A stretch of DNA of 43,632 bases from Rhodovarius sp. (lineage in GTDB: Bacteria > Pseudomonadota > Alphaproteobacteria > Acetobacterales > Acetobacteraceae). Each line of letters begins with the position of its first letter. Position 1 is the first letter of the stretch. Position numbers and translations under genes: made by a program. The notes under the pieces were generated by a model. The model ran no database searches. It was not told where the DNA came from and saw nothing but the letters and a program-made list of their open reading frames with translations. The stretch spans positions 1 through 43,632 of the forward strand of contig JANWYF010000078.1 in NCBI GenBank assembly GCA_025057055.1. The letters run 5' to 3'. Shown here piece after piece: positions 1 through 9,581 of the stretch.

Positions 1-1501
1 TATCACGACGAAAGGCCAACAGCGAGAGGCAAGCGAGGAGCCCCGGCAGCCACAGGCCGAAGCGGGCGAAAGGGGTCGCCTCGCCGGGCCCGGGAAGGGC
101 CACGACCTGCCACCCCCTCGCCCCGAGGGGAAGCCGCACCACCTCCCGCCCCGCCGAGTCATAGACCGCCGAGATGCCGGTCTGCGCCACCCGCACCATG
201 GGCAGACCCTCCTCCACCGCCCGCAGCCGCGCCGCCGCCAGATGCTGATAGGGCCCGGCCGAGACGCCGAACCAGGCATCATTGGTGAGGTTGAGCAGCC
301 ATGCCGGCCGGTCCGGGCCGCTGACCCGGCCGGTGAAGATGACCTCGTAGCAAATCAGCGGAGAAAAGGGCGGTATGCCCCCCGGTGCCAGGGTGACCAA
401 GCCGGGCCCGGGCGAGAAATCCATCCCCCCCACCACCATCCGGATCGGCAGCAGCCCAGCGAGCGGCATATATTCCCCGAACGGAACGAGGTGGAACTTG
501 TCATAGACCGCACTCACCCCCCCCTCGGCATCGACGCCGACGAGGCTGTTGAAGACCCGGGCAAGGCGGCCGTCGGGCCGCCACTCGGCGCGCATGCTGC
601 CGGCCAGCAGCATCGCCCCGGGGCCGATCGCCGCCGCAGCGAGCCGTCGCGCCTCGGCATCCTCGGCCAGCAGGAAGGGGCTTGCCGTCTCCGGCCAGAT
701 CACCACGACCGGCCGGCCCGGCAGAGCAGCCCGCGCCGCCTCGGCCGCCTCGGCGCTCGCCTCCAGATAGCGGCGGAAGATCGGCCAGCGCTGGTCGGGC
801 TGCCATTTCACGTCCTGCGGCACATTGGCCTGCACCAGGGCAAGGCCAACCCCCTGGTCGGGCGGCGCCGGCTGAGCCAGCCGCCAGGCGCCAAAGCCGA
901 CCCAGGCCGCAAGCATCGCCGCCCCGCCGGCCAGCGCCCGCCGCATGCCGAGATGGGGCAGGGCAGCGACCAGCACGGTCAGGAAAGAGAGACCATGCAC
1001 GCCGACCACCGCCGCCGGCTGCAGCGGCAGCGGATGGAAGGCCCAGACGGTGCCGAGCAGGTTCCACGGAAACCCAGTGAAGGCGACGCCGCGCAGCATC
1101 TCGGCCAGCACCCAGGCCCCAGCGAAGACCAGCACCCGCCGCCAGCCCGGGCGCGTGGCGAAGGCCGCGAGCACCGGCAGGGCGGCGAAGACCGCGAGAG
1201 GCAGCGCAATCCCGGGGGCGGCGAAGGGCACGAGCCACCACCAGCGCGTGATGTCGGTGAACAGCGCGTGGGTCAGCCAATAGAGGCCAAGCGCGTGATG
1301 CCCCCAGCCGAAGGCGAGGCCGAGAAGCAGCGCCTGCCGCCAGCCGGCCGCCCGCCCCGCGAGGCGCAGCAGCAGCGGCAGAGCGATCGCGAGCGCCGGC
1401 AGCAGATGGAGCGGCGGCAGGGCGAGCGCGGCGAGCGCCCCGGCGCCGAGGGCGAGCAGGACCTCACGCCGCAGCGATGAGGGGGTGGCGGGGGCAGTCA
1501 T
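1..1501 (-). CDS. lnt: Apolipoprotein N-acyltransferase (3' end cut by window)
   Basis: Adds the third acyl chain to the N-terminal cysteine of lipoproteins in the inner membrane. The frame is open from an ATG at 1501 to the window edge (500 codons; family proteins are about 510, so only a short C-terminus is missing). The N-terminal half is hydrophobic with several membrane segments; the rest is a nitrilase-like domain. The catalytic triad is visible: Glu271 in IWPE, Lys335 in YDKFHLVPFGEY and Cys384 in LICYE, matching the Glu-Lys-Cys triad of the family. No Shine-Dalgarno stands out, but the gene follows corC by 84 bases in the conserved ybeZ-ybeY-corC-lnt order, so read-through from that operon is likely. 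A GTG at 1467 opens only a short shadow frame. Confidence 0.95.
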   Translation of the reverse strand, partial: MTAPATPSSLRREVLLALGAGALAALALPPLHLLPALAIALPLLLRLAGRAAGWRQALLLGLAFGWGHHALGLYWLTHALFTDITRWWWLVPFAAPGIALPLAVFAALPVLAAFATRPGWRRVLVFAGAWVLAEMLRGVAFTGFPWNLLGTVWAFHPLPLQPAAVVGVHGLSFLTVLVAALPHLGMRRALAGGAAMLAAWVGFGAWRLAQPAPPDQGVGLALVQANVPQDVKWQPDQRWPIFRRYLEASAEAAEAARAALPGRPVVVIWPETASPFLLAEDAEARRLAAAAIGPGAMLLAGSMRAEWRPDGRLARVFNSLVGVDAEGGVSAVYDKFHLVPFGEYMPLAGLLPIRMVVGGMDFSPGPGLVTLAPGGIPPFSPLICYEVIFTGRVSGPDRPAWLLNLTNDAWFGVSAGPYQHLAAARLRAVEEGLPMVRVAQTGISAVYDSAGREVVRLPLGARGWQVVALPGPGEATPFARFGLWLPGLLACLSLLAFRRD

Positions 1502-1585
1502 CGGCCGCCGGGCTATCCCGGGCGGAGCAGGCAGGCAACCGCGGCTTCCCGGCAGAGCCCTCTGCCTCGCGCGAAGGGGCCTTGC

Positions 1586-2482
1586 CTACTCGGCGGCGGC
1601 GCGGGCGGCCGGCGTGCCGGGGCGGCGCAGGCGCAGGCGGCGGATCCGCCGCGCATCGGCCTCGAGCACCAGGAACTCGAGCCCCGAGGAGGGGTGGCTG
1701 ATCAGCTCCCCCTTCGCCGGCACCCGTCCGGCCAGGGTGAAGACCAGGCCGCCCACCGTATCGATGTGCGCCGCCCGCTCCTCCTCGGTCAGCACCGGGC
1801 CGAAGCGGGCCTCGAAGGCGGCGATCGGCAGGCGGGCGTCGATCTCCACCGTGCCGTCCGGGCGTTCGATCAGCTGGGGCCCCTGCACCTCGTCGTGCTC
1901 GTCGGCAATATCGCCGACGATGGTCTCGACCAGATCCTCGATGGTGACGAGCCCGTCGATGCCGCCATACTCGTCGACCACCAACGCCATGTGGGTGCGC
2001 TGTTCGCGCATGCGCAGCAGGAGATCGAGCACCGGCACCGAGGGCACGACGAGAAGCGGTTTGCGCAGGATCTCCTTGAGGGAGAAGGGACCGGGCCGGC
2101 CGATCCGGGCGAAGATGTCGCGAATGTGGACCATGCCCAGAATGTCATCGAGCTGGCCCTGATAGACGGGGTAGCGCGAATGCCCCTCGCGCTGGACGGC
2201 GGCGATGGTCTCCTCGAGCGAGAGATGGGCCGGCAGGGCGACGATATCGGCGCGCGGGATCATCACATCGGCCGCGGTGCGGTCGCGCAGCGCCAGGACA
2301 TTGGCGAGCAGCAGACGCTCATGCGCCGAGAGTTCGGGCGGTGCGGCGGCCGTGCCCTTGCCCGGCGCGCCCTCGATCAGCTCCTCCATCCGGCCGCGCA
2401 CCGTCTCGGGCGGGCGGCGGCGCAGGCGCCGGGCTAGGCGCTCCAGCCAGAGGCGGGCCGGCCGCGCGGGGGCGTCGTTCAT
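1586..2482 (-). CDS. corC: CorC/HlyC-family CBS-domain protein (YbeX)
   Basis: 298 residues, soluble type: there is no N-terminal DUF21 membrane domain. Two CBS domains lie at about residues 70-125 and 135-190 (the second includes VVDEYGGIDGLVTIEDLVE), followed by a CorC_HlyC C-terminal domain at about 205-285. The family is linked to magnesium/cobalt efflux, and in enterobacteria ybeX also to ribosome metabolism; which applies here cannot be told from sequence. The ATG overlaps the ybeY stop by four bases, indicating translational coupling. Basic, arginine-rich N-terminus of about 30 residues. The next gene is lnt, as in the canonical operon. Confidence 0.9.
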   Translation of the reverse strand: MNDAPARPARLWLERLARRLRRRPPETVRGRMEELIEGAPGKGTAAAPPELSAHERLLLANVLALRDRTAADVMIPRADIVALPAHLSLEETIAAVQREGHSRYPVYQGQLDDILGMVHIRDIFARIGRPGPFSLKEILRKPLLVVPSVPVLDLLLRMREQRTHMALVVDEYGGIDGLVTIEDLVETIVGDIADEHDEVQGPQLIERPDGTVEIDARLPIAAFEARFGPVLTEEERAAHIDTVGGLVFTLAGRVPAKGELISHPSSGLEFLVLEADARRIRRLRLRRPGTPAARAAAE

Positions 2483-2955
2483 GCGCGCCGCCAGGGATCG
2501 GGCAGGCCGATCGCGCGCAAGGCCCGCGTCTCGGCCCGCTCCATCCGCCGTGCCTCGCCGGCCGAGAGATGGTCATGCCCCAGCAGATGCAGCAGCCCAT
2601 GCACCACGAGATGCGCGGCATGGGCGGCGAGCGGCTTGCCGGCCGCGGCGGCCTCGCGCCGGATGGTGCCAAGGGCGAGCGCGACATCGCCGACCCCCTC
2701 GGCGGCCGGGAAGCTCAGCACATTGGTCGGCTTGGCGCGGCCGCGATGGGCGTGGTTGAGCAGGCGCAGCCGCCGATCATCGGCGAGCAGGACGCTCGCC
2801 TGCACCGGCCGCCCCGCCACCCGGCAGGCGCTGGCCGCGGCCCGCCGCACCAGCCGCTCGATCCGCGGCAGCAGCTGCCGCCAGCGGCGGCATTCCGTCA
2901 CTACTTCGATCGTGACCGGCGGCGGGGCCGGCGCGCGGCTACTTCGATCCGGCAT
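2479..2955 (-). CDS. ybeY: Endoribonuclease YbeY (16S rRNA maturation / ribosome quality control)
   Basis: 158 residues. Metal-dependent single-strand endoribonuclease needed for 16S rRNA 3'-end maturation. The zinc site [11 protein letters not shown] lies at residues 119-129 with ligands His119, His123 and His129; the upstream family signature KPTNVLSFP is at 75-83. A longer in-frame opening exists, but the ATG at 2955 gives the family's length and leaves a 17-base overlap with the end of ybeZ. The longer version would start deep inside ybeZ and adds low-complexity residues unlike YbeY. Coupled to corC through an ATGA overlap. Confidence 0.94.
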   Translation of the reverse strand: MPDRSSRAPAPPPVTIEVVTECRRWRQLLPRIERLVRRAAASACRVAGRPVQASVLLADDRRLRLLNHAHRGRAKPTNVLSFPAAEGVGDVALALGTIRREAAAAGKPLAAHAAHLVVHGLLHLLGHDHLSAGEARRMERAETRALRAIGLPDPWRRA

Positions 2956-4000
2956 GGTCGGCTGCCCAGCCGCGGGAACGGCGGGTCTGCGCCTGGGGGG
3001 CGGGTTCCCCAGCTTCGGCATAGGCCTGGACGATGCGCCCGACCAGCGGATGGCGCACCACATCGCCCTCGGCGAAGCGCATGATCGCCACCCCCGGCAG
3101 ATCGGCCAGGATGCGCGCGGCATGCTCAAGCCCGGAAGGCGTGCCGGCCGGCAGATCGACCTGGGTCGGATCGCCGGTCACCACCATCCGGCTGCCCTCT
3201 CCGAGGCGGGTGAGAAACATCTTCATCTGGGCGGGGGTGGTGTTCTGCGCCTCATCGAGGATGGCATAGCAATGGGCCAGCGTGCGCCCGCGCATGAAGG
3301 CGAGCGGGGCGATCTCGATCTCCCCCTGGCTCATGCGCCGGGCCAGCTGATCGGCGGGCAGCATGTCGTGCAGCGCATCGTAGAGCGGGCGCAGATAGGG
3401 ATCGACCTTCTCCTTCATGTCGCCGGGCAGGAAGCCCAAGCGTTCCCCCGCCTCCACCGCGGGGCGGGAGAGCAGGATGCGCTCGACCCGCCCGGCGAGC
3501 AGCATCGCCACGCCCTGGGCGACGGCGAGATAGGTCTTGCCCGTCCCCGCCGGCCCGATGCCGAAGGTGATCTCGTGACGGCCGAGCAGGTCCATGTAGC
3601 GCGCCTGCGCCGGGCTGCGCGGGGCCACCACGCCCTTGCGGGTGCGGATCTGCGGCAGGTCGCGCAGGGGCAGGCGCGGTTCGCGGTCGCGCTCGCCCTC
3701 GGCCAGGCGCAGCGCCGCCTCCACCTGGGGCAGCGAGCAGCCCTCCCCGCGCTCCAGCCCGCGCCAGAGGGTGCGCAGCGCCGATTCGGCGACCACCGTC
3801 GCCTCCACAGGGCCAGAGATGCACAGGCCGCGGCGGCTGCGATCGACCCGCACCCCAGCCGCGCGTTCCACCCTGGCCATGTGCTCGTCATGGGCGCCGA
3901 AGAGCTGCTGGAGCAGCCGGTTGTCCTCGAAGGGCAGGATGACGGAACGGCAGCCAGTGGCGTTGGCGGGGGCGGGGCGGCTGGTCAGCATCCGGTTCAA
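2939..4000 (-). CDS. ybeZ: PhoH-like ATPase YbeZ
   Basis: 353 residues. PhoH-family P-loop ATPase that works with YbeY in RNA metabolism. Walker A GPAGTGKT at 149-156, Walker B-type DEAQN at 249-253, followed by [12 protein letters not shown] and [10 protein letters not shown], all typical of the family. An N-terminal KH-like region precedes the ATPase domain. The start is not settled: TTG at 4000 overlaps the miaB stop as TTGA and has a purine-rich stretch upstream, while an ATG three codons later (3991) is also possible. It sits between miaB and ybeY as in most proteobacteria. Confidence 0.93.
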   Translation of the reverse strand: MNRMLTSRPAPANATGCRSVILPFEDNRLLQQLFGAHDEHMARVERAAGVRVDRSRRGLCISGPVEATVVAESALRTLWRGLERGEGCSLPQVEAALRLAEGERDREPRLPLRDLPQIRTRKGVVAPRSPAQARYMDLLGRHEITFGIGPAGTGKTYLAVAQGVAMLLAGRVERILLSRPAVEAGERLGFLPGDMKEKVDPYLRPLYDALHDMLPADQLARRMSQGEIEIAPLAFMRGRTLAHCYAILDEAQNTTPAQMKMFLTRLGEGSRMVVTGDPTQVDLPAGTPSGLEHAARILADLPGVAIMRFAEGDVVRHPLVGRIVQAYAEAGEPAPQAQTRRSRGWAADHAGSK

Positions 4001-5346
4001 GCGGCGTCTCTCTCCGGCGGGCGGGTCGATGCGTCCTGCAGGATGCAGGTCAGGGAGTTGGCGGTGGCGGCGATGGCGGTCATGGTCAGGATGGCGCCGG
4101 GCGGCGCATCGGCCCTGGCATGGACCGCCTGCAGCCAGGGCGAACGGCCCGCGATCTGGCCCGGATGCCGCCCGGGGCCGGTGACCAGCACCGGGAAGCT
4201 CTGGCCGATGCGCGCACGATTGAAGGCGAGCTGCTGGGCCGAGAGGAGCGCCTGCAGTTCGGCCAGGCGGGCCTCCTTCACCTCCTCGGGCACCTGGCGC
4301 GGCAGCCGTGCGGCAGGTGTTCCGGGGCGAGGGGAGTATTTGAAGCTATAGGCGCCGGCGAAGCCCACCTCCCGCACCAGGCGCAGCGTCGCTTCATGGT
4401 CGGCCTCCTCCTCGCCGGGATGGCCCACGATGAAGTCGCTGGTGATCGCGATATCGGGCCGGGCGGCCCGCAGCTTCTCGACAAGGCGCAAGTAATCGGC
4501 CGCGCTGTGCCCGCGGTTCATCGCGGCCAGCACCCGATCCGACCCCGACTGCACCGGCAGGTGCAAGACCGGCATCAGCTGCGGAATGTCGCGATGGGCA
4601 GCGATCAGGTCATCGGACATGTCGCGCGGGTGGGAGGTGGTGTAGCGGATCCGCGCGAGGCCCGGGATCTCGGCGAGCATGGCGATCAGCCGCGCCAGGC
4701 TGCCTGCCCCCTCGCCGTGATAGGCGTTCACGTTCTGGCCGAGCAGCGCAATCTCTCGCGCCCCGGCGGCGACCAGCGCGCGCGCCTCGGCCAGCACGGC
4801 GGCCGCGGGGCGGGAGGTCTCGGCCCCCCGCGTATAGGGCACCACGCAGAAGGCGCAGAATTTGTCGCAGCCCTCCTGCACCGTCAGGAAGGCGGTGACG
4901 CCCTGCGGCGCCCGCGCCTCGGGCAGATGGTCGAACTTCGATTCCTCGGGAAAATCGGTCTCCAGCACCAGGCCTGCGGCACGCGAGGCGCGCGCGACCA
5001 TCTCGGGCAGGCGGTGGATGGTCTGCGGGCCGAAGACGATGTCGACATAGGGGGCGCGGGCGGCGATCTCCTCGCCCTCGGCCTGGGCGACGCAGCCGGC
5101 CACCGCCAGCACCATGCCCTGCCCGGCCGCGGCGCGCGCCTCTTTGACCGCGCGCAGGCGCCCGAGTTCGGAGAAGAGCTTCTCGGTCGCCTTCTCGCGG
5201 ATATGGCAGGTGTTGAGGATGACCATATCCGCCTCCTCCGCCCGCTCAGTCGGAGCGAAGCCGAGCGGCGCCAGCACCTCGGCCATGCGGGCGCTGTCAT
5301 AGACATTCATCTGGCAGCCCCAGGTGCGGATCAGGAGCTTCTTCAT
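3997..5346 (-). CDS. miaB: tRNA-2-methylthio-N6-dimethylallyladenosine synthase MiaB
   Basis: 449 residues. Radical SAM methylthiotransferase that converts i6A37 to ms2i6A37 in tRNA. Auxiliary [4Fe-4S] ligands Cys11 (GCQMN), Cys47 (NTCHIRE) and Cys84 (AGCVAQ); the radical SAM motif CDKFCAFC has Cys160, Cys164 and Cys167. A TRAM domain forms the C-terminus. The ATG at 5346 starts the conserved [14 protein letters not shown]; an in-frame GTG at 5391 would add 15 residues with no homology feature. Upstream, 175 bases separate it from plsC. Its stop overlaps the ybeZ start. Confidence 0.95.
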   Translation of the reverse strand: MKKLLIRTWGCQMNVYDSARMAEVLAPLGFAPTERAEEADMVILNTCHIREKATEKLFSELGRLRAVKEARAAAGQGMVLAVAGCVAQAEGEEIAARAPYVDIVFGPQTIHRLPEMVARASRAAGLVLETDFPEESKFDHLPEARAPQGVTAFLTVQEGCDKFCAFCVVPYTRGAETSRPAAAVLAEARALVAAGAREIALLGQNVNAYHGEGAGSLARLIAMLAEIPGLARIRYTTSHPRDMSDDLIAAHRDIPQLMPVLHLPVQSGSDRVLAAMNRGHSAADYLRLVEKLRAARPDIAITSDFIVGHPGEEEADHEATLRLVREVGFAGAYSFKYSPRPGTPAARLPRQVPEEVKEARLAELQALLSAQQLAFNRARIGQSFPVLVTGPGRHPGQIAGRSPWLQAVHARADAPPGAILTMTAIAATANSLTCILQDASTRPPERDAA

Positions 5347-5521
5347 CGGCCGGCAAACCCATGCTGCCGCGAATTGGCGGCGGGGCTGCACATGCGGATG
5401 GCAGGCTGGAGGGTCAAGCGCTTCCTGCCCGGCGAAGGGCAGGCCTGCAGCTGGGACGGGGCAACCGGCGCGATTCCCTCATCGTTCCGTGGGTAAAGCT
5501 TCCAGAAAGCGCCCGGTCGGG

Positions 5522-6472
5522 TCAAGCATCGCGCATCGGCCGCACCGGGGGAGGCAGCGGCTGGGCGGGGCGGCTCTGGCGCAGGGCGGCCGCGCTCAGC
5601 GCAACGATCCGCCCGACCTCTTGCGCCATCAGCTTGCGGTTCGGGATCGCCTCGGGCGGGAAGGGTTCGTGCAGGACGATGGTGCAGCGCGTGCCGGCCC
5701 GCCGCAACAGCCGCCAGGCATGGCTGGCCGTGCCCATATCCCCATACCAGGCGAAGATCGGCCGATCGCGCCGGCAGGCCGGCAGCCCGCCCATGCGGTC
5801 ATAGACGATGGTCACCGGCTGGACGAGGCGCGCCGCCCCGGCCACCGCAAAGAAGGCCGAACGGAAGGGCAGCACCCGCGCCCCGTCGCTCGTCGTGCCC
5901 TCGGGGAAGAGGATCAGGCTCTCCCCGGCAGAGAGGCGGGCGGCGATCTCGCCCGCCTCCTCTCCGGTGCGCGCCCGGCTGCGGCTGACGAAGACGGTCC
6001 GCCCGAGCTGCGCAACCCAGCCGATCAGCGGCCATTCCCCGACCTCGGCCTTGGAGATGAAGCGCGCATCGAGCACGCCGCCCAGGGCGGGGATGTCCAG
6101 CCAGGAGGAGTGGTTGGAGACGAAGAGCACCCGCCCCCCGGGCGCCGGCTGGCCCACCACCTGCAGCCTGAGGCCGATCAGCCAGCAGAGAATGCGCCAG
6201 TAAAGGCGCGGGAAGGCGCTCTTGCCCCGCCCGGGCAGCAGCAGCAGCACCGCCTGGATGGGCATGCAGAGCAGCGTCCAGATCAGCGCCGAGATGATGC
6301 GGCGCACGGCGCGCAACCGCCCGCCGAGCGGGCGTTCCTCCATCACGTCGCGCAGCGCGGCCAGGGGCAGGCGCGGCCGGAAGCGCAGCGGCTTGCGGCG
6401 CATCAGGCGCCGCGGGCGGCGGGTGTCCTCGGTGCTGCGGGCGGTATCGGCCATGCGACGGCGGAGGCTCAA
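5522..6472 (-). CDS. plsC: 1-acyl-sn-glycerol-3-phosphate acyltransferase
   Basis: 316 residues. Acylates lysophosphatidic acid to phosphatidic acid at the membrane. The acyltransferase motif I NHSSWLD is at 120-126 and FPEGTT at 189-194; a hydrophobic segment (about 58-80) precedes them. The TTG at 6472 is preferred because AAAGGAG lies seven bases upstream; an ATG six codons later (6454) has no ribosome site. The first 55 residues are very basic and longer than in E. coli PlsC. plsC before miaB is a common alphaproteobacterial order. Confidence 0.9.
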   Translation of the reverse strand: MSLRRRMADTARSTEDTRRPRRLMRRKPLRFRPRLPLAALRDVMEERPLGGRLRAVRRIISALIWTLLCMPIQAVLLLLPGRGKSAFPRLYWRILCWLIGLRLQVVGQPAPGGRVLFVSNHSSWLDIPALGGVLDARFISKAEVGEWPLIGWVAQLGRTVFVSRSRARTGEEAGEIAARLSAGESLILFPEGTTSDGARVLPFRSAFFAVAGAARLVQPVTIVYDRMGGLPACRRDRPIFAWYGDMGTASHAWRLLRRAGTRCTIVLHEPFPPEAIPNRKLMAQEVGRIVALSAAALRQSRPAQPLPPPVRPMRDA

Positions 6473-6564
6473 GTCACAGCTCCTTTGCGGTAGCCGCTGA
6501 CCGGCTGCGATGCAATGACAGCCGCAAGAAGCCTCCGTGAAGCGCTGATGACGGCCCTGCTCGC

Positions 6565-8097
6565 TCAGCGCAGGCTGTCCAGGAAGCGCGCCGCCTGTGC
6601 GCGCATCGCCGCCACGCGGGCCGGATCCATCCGCGCGAGCGTCCTGAGCGGCATCGCCATGCGCGGATTGGCCGCCAGCTGGTCGCGGTGGCGGGCGATG
6701 AAATCCCAGTAGAGGAAGTTGAAGGGGCAGGCGCGCGGGCCCACCGCCGCCTTCACGTCATGCGCGCAGCCGCGGCAATAGTCGCTCATGCGATGGATGT
6801 AGGCGCCGGAGGCGGCATAGGGTTTCGAGGCCATGATCCCGCCGTCGGCGAAGATCGCCATGCCGTGGGTGTTGGGCAGTTCCACCCATTCGATGGCATC
6901 GGCATAGACCGCGAGATACCAGGCGTTGATCTCGCGCGGGGCGATGCCTGCCAGCAGCGCGAAATTGCCCGTCACCATCAGGCGCTGGATGTGATGGGCA
7001 TAGGCCATATCCCGCGTCTGGCGCACCACGGCGCGCAGGCAGGCCATGGAGGTGGGCGCGCCCCAGTAGAAGCCAGGCAGGGGCCGGTCCGCCCCCAGCG
7101 CATTGAGCTCGGCATAGCGCGGCATGTGCAGCCAGTAGATGCCGCGCACATATTCGCGCCAGCCCAGGATCTGGCGGATGAAGCCCTCGACCGCGGGCAG
7201 CGGCGCATGGCCCGCCCGCCAGGCGGCCTCGGCCGCCGCGCAGACCTCCCGCGGCAGCAGCAGCCCGATATTGAGGCTGGTCGAGAGCAGGGAGTGAAAC
7301 AGCGTCTCCTCCCCTTGGGCCATCGCGTCCTGATAGTCCCCGAAGAAGGGCAGGCGGTGGCGGATGAAATCCTCGAGCGCGGCCAGCGCCTGGGCGCGCG
7401 TGACCGGCCAGCCGAAGCCATCGAGGCTGCCGAAATGGTCGGGGAAACGCGCCGCGACCAGGGCCATCACCTCGCGCACCACGGCATCCGGCGGAAAGCG
7501 AAGCGGCCGCGGCGGCACAAGGCCTGGGGGGAGGGGCTTGCGGTTCTCGGCGTCGAAGTTCCAGCGCCCGCCCGCGGGGTCGGCGCCCTCCATCAGCAAG
7601 CCGGTGCGCCGGCGCATCTCGCGGTAGAAGAACTCCATGCGCAGCTGCCGCCGCCCCGCGGCCCAGCGGCGGAAGAAGGCGAGGCTGCAGAGGAACCGGT
7701 CATCGGGCCGGATCTCGACCGGCAAGCCGAGAGCGGCCTGCCAGCCCGCCATCTCCTGGGCGAGGCGCCATTCCCCGGGCTCGGTCACCACCACCCGGGC
7801 GGGAGAGAGCTCGCGCACCGCCCGCGCCAGCTCTCCGCCCAAACTGCCGGTATTGGCCGGATCATCCAGGCGCACATGCCTGACCCGGATGCCGCGCGCG
7901 GCCAGTTCGGCCGAGAAATGCCGCATGGCCGAGAGCACCAGCACGATCTTCTGCGGATGGTGCGGCACATAGCGGCATTCGGCCGCCACCTCGGCCAGCA
8001 GCACCACATCCCGCACGGGGTCGAGGTCCGCCAGCGCCGACAGCCCCGCCGAGAGCTGATCGCCGAGGATGAGGCGCAGGGCGCCGATGCCGCTCAT
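6565..8097 (-). CDS. Iron-sulfur photolyase/cryptochrome-like protein (FeS-BCP, PhrB type)
   Basis: 510 residues. Belongs to the photolyase-related proteins that carry FAD, a lumazine-type antenna and a [4Fe-4S] cluster; characterised members such as Agrobacterium PhrB repair (6-4) photoproducts. Four cysteines match the cluster ligands: Cys353 (MACLRAV), Cys441 and Cys444 (YCRGC) and Cys457 (RACPFNFLYWDF). The His-His pair at 368-369 (YAHHIQRLM) matches the conserved pair of the (6-4) repair site. The N-terminus MSGIGALRLILGDQLS is the usual alpha/beta antenna domain. The ATG overlaps the stop of the upstream gene by four bases. The substrate is inferred from the family. Confidence 0.92.
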   Translation of the reverse strand: MSGIGALRLILGDQLSAGLSALADLDPVRDVVLLAEVAAECRYVPHHPQKIVLVLSAMRHFSAELAARGIRVRHVRLDDPANTGSLGGELARAVRELSPARVVVTEPGEWRLAQEMAGWQAALGLPVEIRPDDRFLCSLAFFRRWAAGRRQLRMEFFYREMRRRTGLLMEGADPAGGRWNFDAENRKPLPPGLVPPRPLRFPPDAVVREVMALVAARFPDHFGSLDGFGWPVTRAQALAALEDFIRHRLPFFGDYQDAMAQGEETLFHSLLSTSLNIGLLLPREVCAAAEAAWRAGHAPLPAVEGFIRQILGWREYVRGIYWLHMPRYAELNALGADRPLPGFYWGAPTSMACLRAVVRQTRDMAYAHHIQRLMVTGNFALLAGIAPREINAWYLAVYADAIEWVELPNTHGMAIFADGGIMASKPYAASGAYIHRMSDYCRGCAHDVKAAVGPRACPFNFLYWDFIARHRDQLAANPRMAMPLRTLARMDPARVAAMRAQAARFLDSLR

Positions 8098-8717
8098 GCC
8101 GGCGCGTAGGTCACGAGGCTGCCGTCATCACCGCGGACGGCATAGCCGACCCAGCGTCCGAGCGCGTCATATTCGACCCGTGCCTCGACATCGCCGGCCA
8201 GCTGCAGGATCAGCCCGCCGCCCGGCCGGGGCTCGCGCCGCATGCGCAGGTTAAGCAGCCGCGGTTCGGTGGTGCCAAAGAGCGGCACCCGGCCGAAGCG
8301 CCCCCCCTCCCACCAGGACATGGGTGCCGCATCGGCCGGCAGGCGTTGGCTTCCCCCTGGGCCTTCCAGCAGCACCGCATCAGGCTGGGCTTGCGCGCGC
8401 GCCTCGACGATGCGGCCGTTGCGGTTGTGCCAGGACTCCACCGAGACGAAGCGCCCGCCGCGTGTGACCTCGCGGTAGCGGTGCTCATAGCGGTAGACGA
8501 CGACACCGAGCACCCGCGGCGTGACCGAAAGGTCGGAATGCGCCACCACATCCTCCCCCCGGCGGGTGAAGGTGACGACGTGGCTGCCGATCTCGCTGCC
8601 CTCGCGCAAGATGCGCCAGCGATAGGGCGCAGGCGTCGGCAGTTCGGCCACGGCCGGGCGGGTGGCCAGGGCTGGCATCAGCAGCGCGAGATCACGACGG
8701 GTCAGGGGATGGGGCAT
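8094..8717 (-). CDS. DUF6134-like secreted-type protein upstream of the photolyase
   Basis: 207 residues, function unknown. The N-terminus has TRRDLALLMPALATRPAVA, a twin-arginine-like start followed by a short hydrophobic stretch, suggesting export; as a signal it is weak and may be non-functional. The rest looks like beta strands (RILREGSEIGSHVVTF, VVVYRYEHRYREV), resembling the DUF6134 family as I remember it; this family call is tentative. The ATG at 8717 is chosen over an upstream TTG at 8756 because it gives the signal-like N-terminus. Its stop overlaps the photolyase start, so the two are probably translated together. Confidence 0.7.
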   Translation of the reverse strand: MPHPLTRRDLALLMPALATRPAVAELPTPAPYRWRILREGSEIGSHVVTFTRRGEDVVAHSDLSVTPRVLGVVVYRYEHRYREVTRGGRFVSVESWHNRNGRIVEARAQAQPDAVLLEGPGGSQRLPADAAPMSWWEGGRFGRVPLFGTTEPRLLNLRMRREPRPGGGLILQLAGDVEARVEYDALGRWVGYAVRGDDGSLVTYAPA

Positions 8718-8843
8718 GGCCGGCCGAGGAGATAGCCGCCAGTCCGGCCGGCACAAGCCGGCCCGGCCTGCCCGGCGCCCCGGCGGGCGGAGCGAGGGCC
8801 CGGCCCCTGCGCCTGGCCCCGCCTCTCCATGCCGGCGCGGCCC

Positions 8844-9581
8844 TCAGCCCCCGCGGCTGCGCAGGCTGCCCCGACCGCCATCGACCGCGATGATCTGCCC
8901 GGTAATCCAGCCCGCGGCGGGCGAGAGCAACAGATCGGCCAGGGCGGCGACGTCCTCGGCCTCACCCAGGCGCGGGATCGGATGGAGCTTGGCGATCGCC
9001 TCCGCGAGCTGCGGATGGCGCGTCAGAGGCTCGGCCATGCGGGTGCGGGTCAGGCTCGGGGCAATGCAGTTGACGCGCACCGCCGGGGCCAGCTCCGCCG
9101 CGAGCGCCAGGGTCAGGCCCTCCACCGCCGCCTTGGCCGCGGCGATCGCGGCATGCTGCGGAAAGCCGGTGCGCGCGGCCACGCTGCTGAAGAAGAGGAT
9201 GCTCCCCGGCGTCCCGCCCGCCGCCGCGGCCTCGGCCAGGGCCGGTGCAGCCGCCTGCGCGGCCAGCAGGGCAGAGAGCGCATTGACACGGAAGCACTCC
9301 ATCACCTCCGCCTCGCTCAGCCGCGCGAGGGGCTTGAGCAGGATCGACCCCACCGCGACCGCAAGGCCCGTCAGCGGCGGGCGGAGCACGGCGCGCAGCG
9401 CCGCCGCATCGGTGGCATCGGCGATGGCCACCTCCGCCCCCGGCAGCGAAGCCAGAAGCGCCGACAGCCGCGCCGCATCGCGCCCGATCAGCAGGAGCCG
9501 CGCCCCGCGCGCCGCCGCTCGCCGCGCGATCGCCGAGCCGATTCCGCCCCCCGCGCCGATGATGGCGATGCGTTCGGCCAT
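8844..9581 (-). CDS. Short-chain dehydrogenase/reductase family protein, atypical active site
   Basis: 245 residues. Rossmann-fold SDR: cofactor motif GAGGGIG at 9-15, Asn100 (RVNALSA), Ser132/Ser133 (FFSSVA) and Lys150 (IAAAKAAVEG); the C-terminal GQIIAVDGG is typical. The residue four before the active-site lysine, normally tyrosine, is Ile146, so the YxxxK dyad is incomplete. A subset of SDRs with HxxIAAAK exists, so this may be a subfamily feature rather than decay. The start at 9581 is supported by GGAGG just upstream; a longer opening to 9659 adds low-complexity sequence. Divergent from sixA. Substrate unknown. Confidence 0.85.
   Translation of the reverse strand: MAERIAIIGAGGGIGSAIARRAAARGARLLLIGRDAARLSALLASLPGAEVAIADATDAAALRAVLRPPLTGLAVAVGSILLKPLARLSEAEVMECFRVNALSALLAAQAAAPALAEAAAAGGTPGSILFFSSVAARTGFPQHAAIAAAKAAVEGLTLALAAELAPAVRVNCIAPSLTRTRMAEPLTRHPQLAEAIAKLHPIPRLGEAEDVAALADLLLSPAAGWITGQIIAVDGGRGSLRSRGG

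Noticed and set aside
501-1501. Frameshift in lnt suggested by short open frames in other phases
   Set aside because: Reading base by base, the phase from ATG 1501 stays open to the edge and places Glu271, Lys335 and Cys384 correctly.
5412-5525. Two TTGACC boxes (minus strand, 5412-5417 and 5520-5525) as promoters for miaB
   Set aside because: Neither has an acceptable -10 element at 16-18 bases, and one overlaps the plsC stop. Left uncalled.
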